Of a stretch of 6,072 bases of DNA, positions 6,051-6,072 are shown piece after piece. Within the stretch, counting starts at the first letter, position 1, and every line of letters starts with the position of its first letter. The translations under genes were made by a program, and so were the position numbers. Under the pieces are notes generated by a model, which saw nothing but the letters and a program-made list of their open reading frames with translations, was not told the origin of the DNA and searched no databases. The stretch is from Caldilineaceae bacterium (lineage in GTDB: Bacteria > Chloroflexota > Anaerolineae > Caldilineales > Caldilineaceae): NCBI GenBank assembly GCA_015494005.1, contig WGCB01000728.1, forward strand, positions 1 to 6,072, given 5' to 3'.

Positions 6051-6072
6051 GGGATCCTGCCCGGCGCAGGGC

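Overview
The window holds a compact, same-strand (+) amino-acid biosynthesis neighbourhood from a high-GC bacterium. In order: the 3' part of metW, an aspartate kinase, a homoserine dehydrogenase, an aspartate-semialdehyde dehydrogenase, and an uncharacterised HAD-like protein, followed by about 137 bases of non-coding DNA to the window edge. Coding DNA is strongly G/C-biased at third codon positions, which is why long open frames appear on the opposite strand; I treat those as shadows. The combination of MetW, ThrA-like kinase and dehydrogenase as separate genes, an archaeal/fungal-type ASADH, and near-consensus TATAAT promoters in a GC-rich genome would fit a Chloroflexota (Caldilineae/Anaerolineae-like) organism. 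That is inference from style, not a demonstrated assignment.

Layout. 1-620: metW, cut at its 5' end by the window edge, with an odd purine-rich, repeat-derived 3' extension. 621-793: spacer with no gene, carrying short direct repeats. 794-2242: aspartate kinase with two C-terminal ACT domains. 2243-2382: spacer with two extended -10 boxes (TGATATAAT and TGTTATAAT) on either side of an 8-bp inverted repeat; the second box is so close to the next start codon that a leaderless transcript is predicted. 2383-3495: homoserine dehydrogenase. 3560-4660: asd. About 4742-5935: HAD-like protein of unknown function. 5936-6072: spacer with an inverted repeat and a possible promoter for a gene beyond the window.

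How the genes fit together. Aspartate kinase, Asd and homoserine dehydrogenase are the three steps that turn aspartate into homoserine. MetW is the partner protein of the homoserine acyltransferase MetX in the branch to methionine; metX would be expected just upstream but is outside the window. The kinase and dehydrogenase each resemble one half of the fused ThrA enzyme but are encoded separately. Homoserine kinase and threonine synthase are not in the window.

The most interesting object is the last gene. Its HAD-type motifs can all be recognised but occur in the order III-IV-I-cap-II instead of I-cap-II-III-IV, which suggests a circularly permuted HAD phosphatase fold linked to the aspartate pathway.
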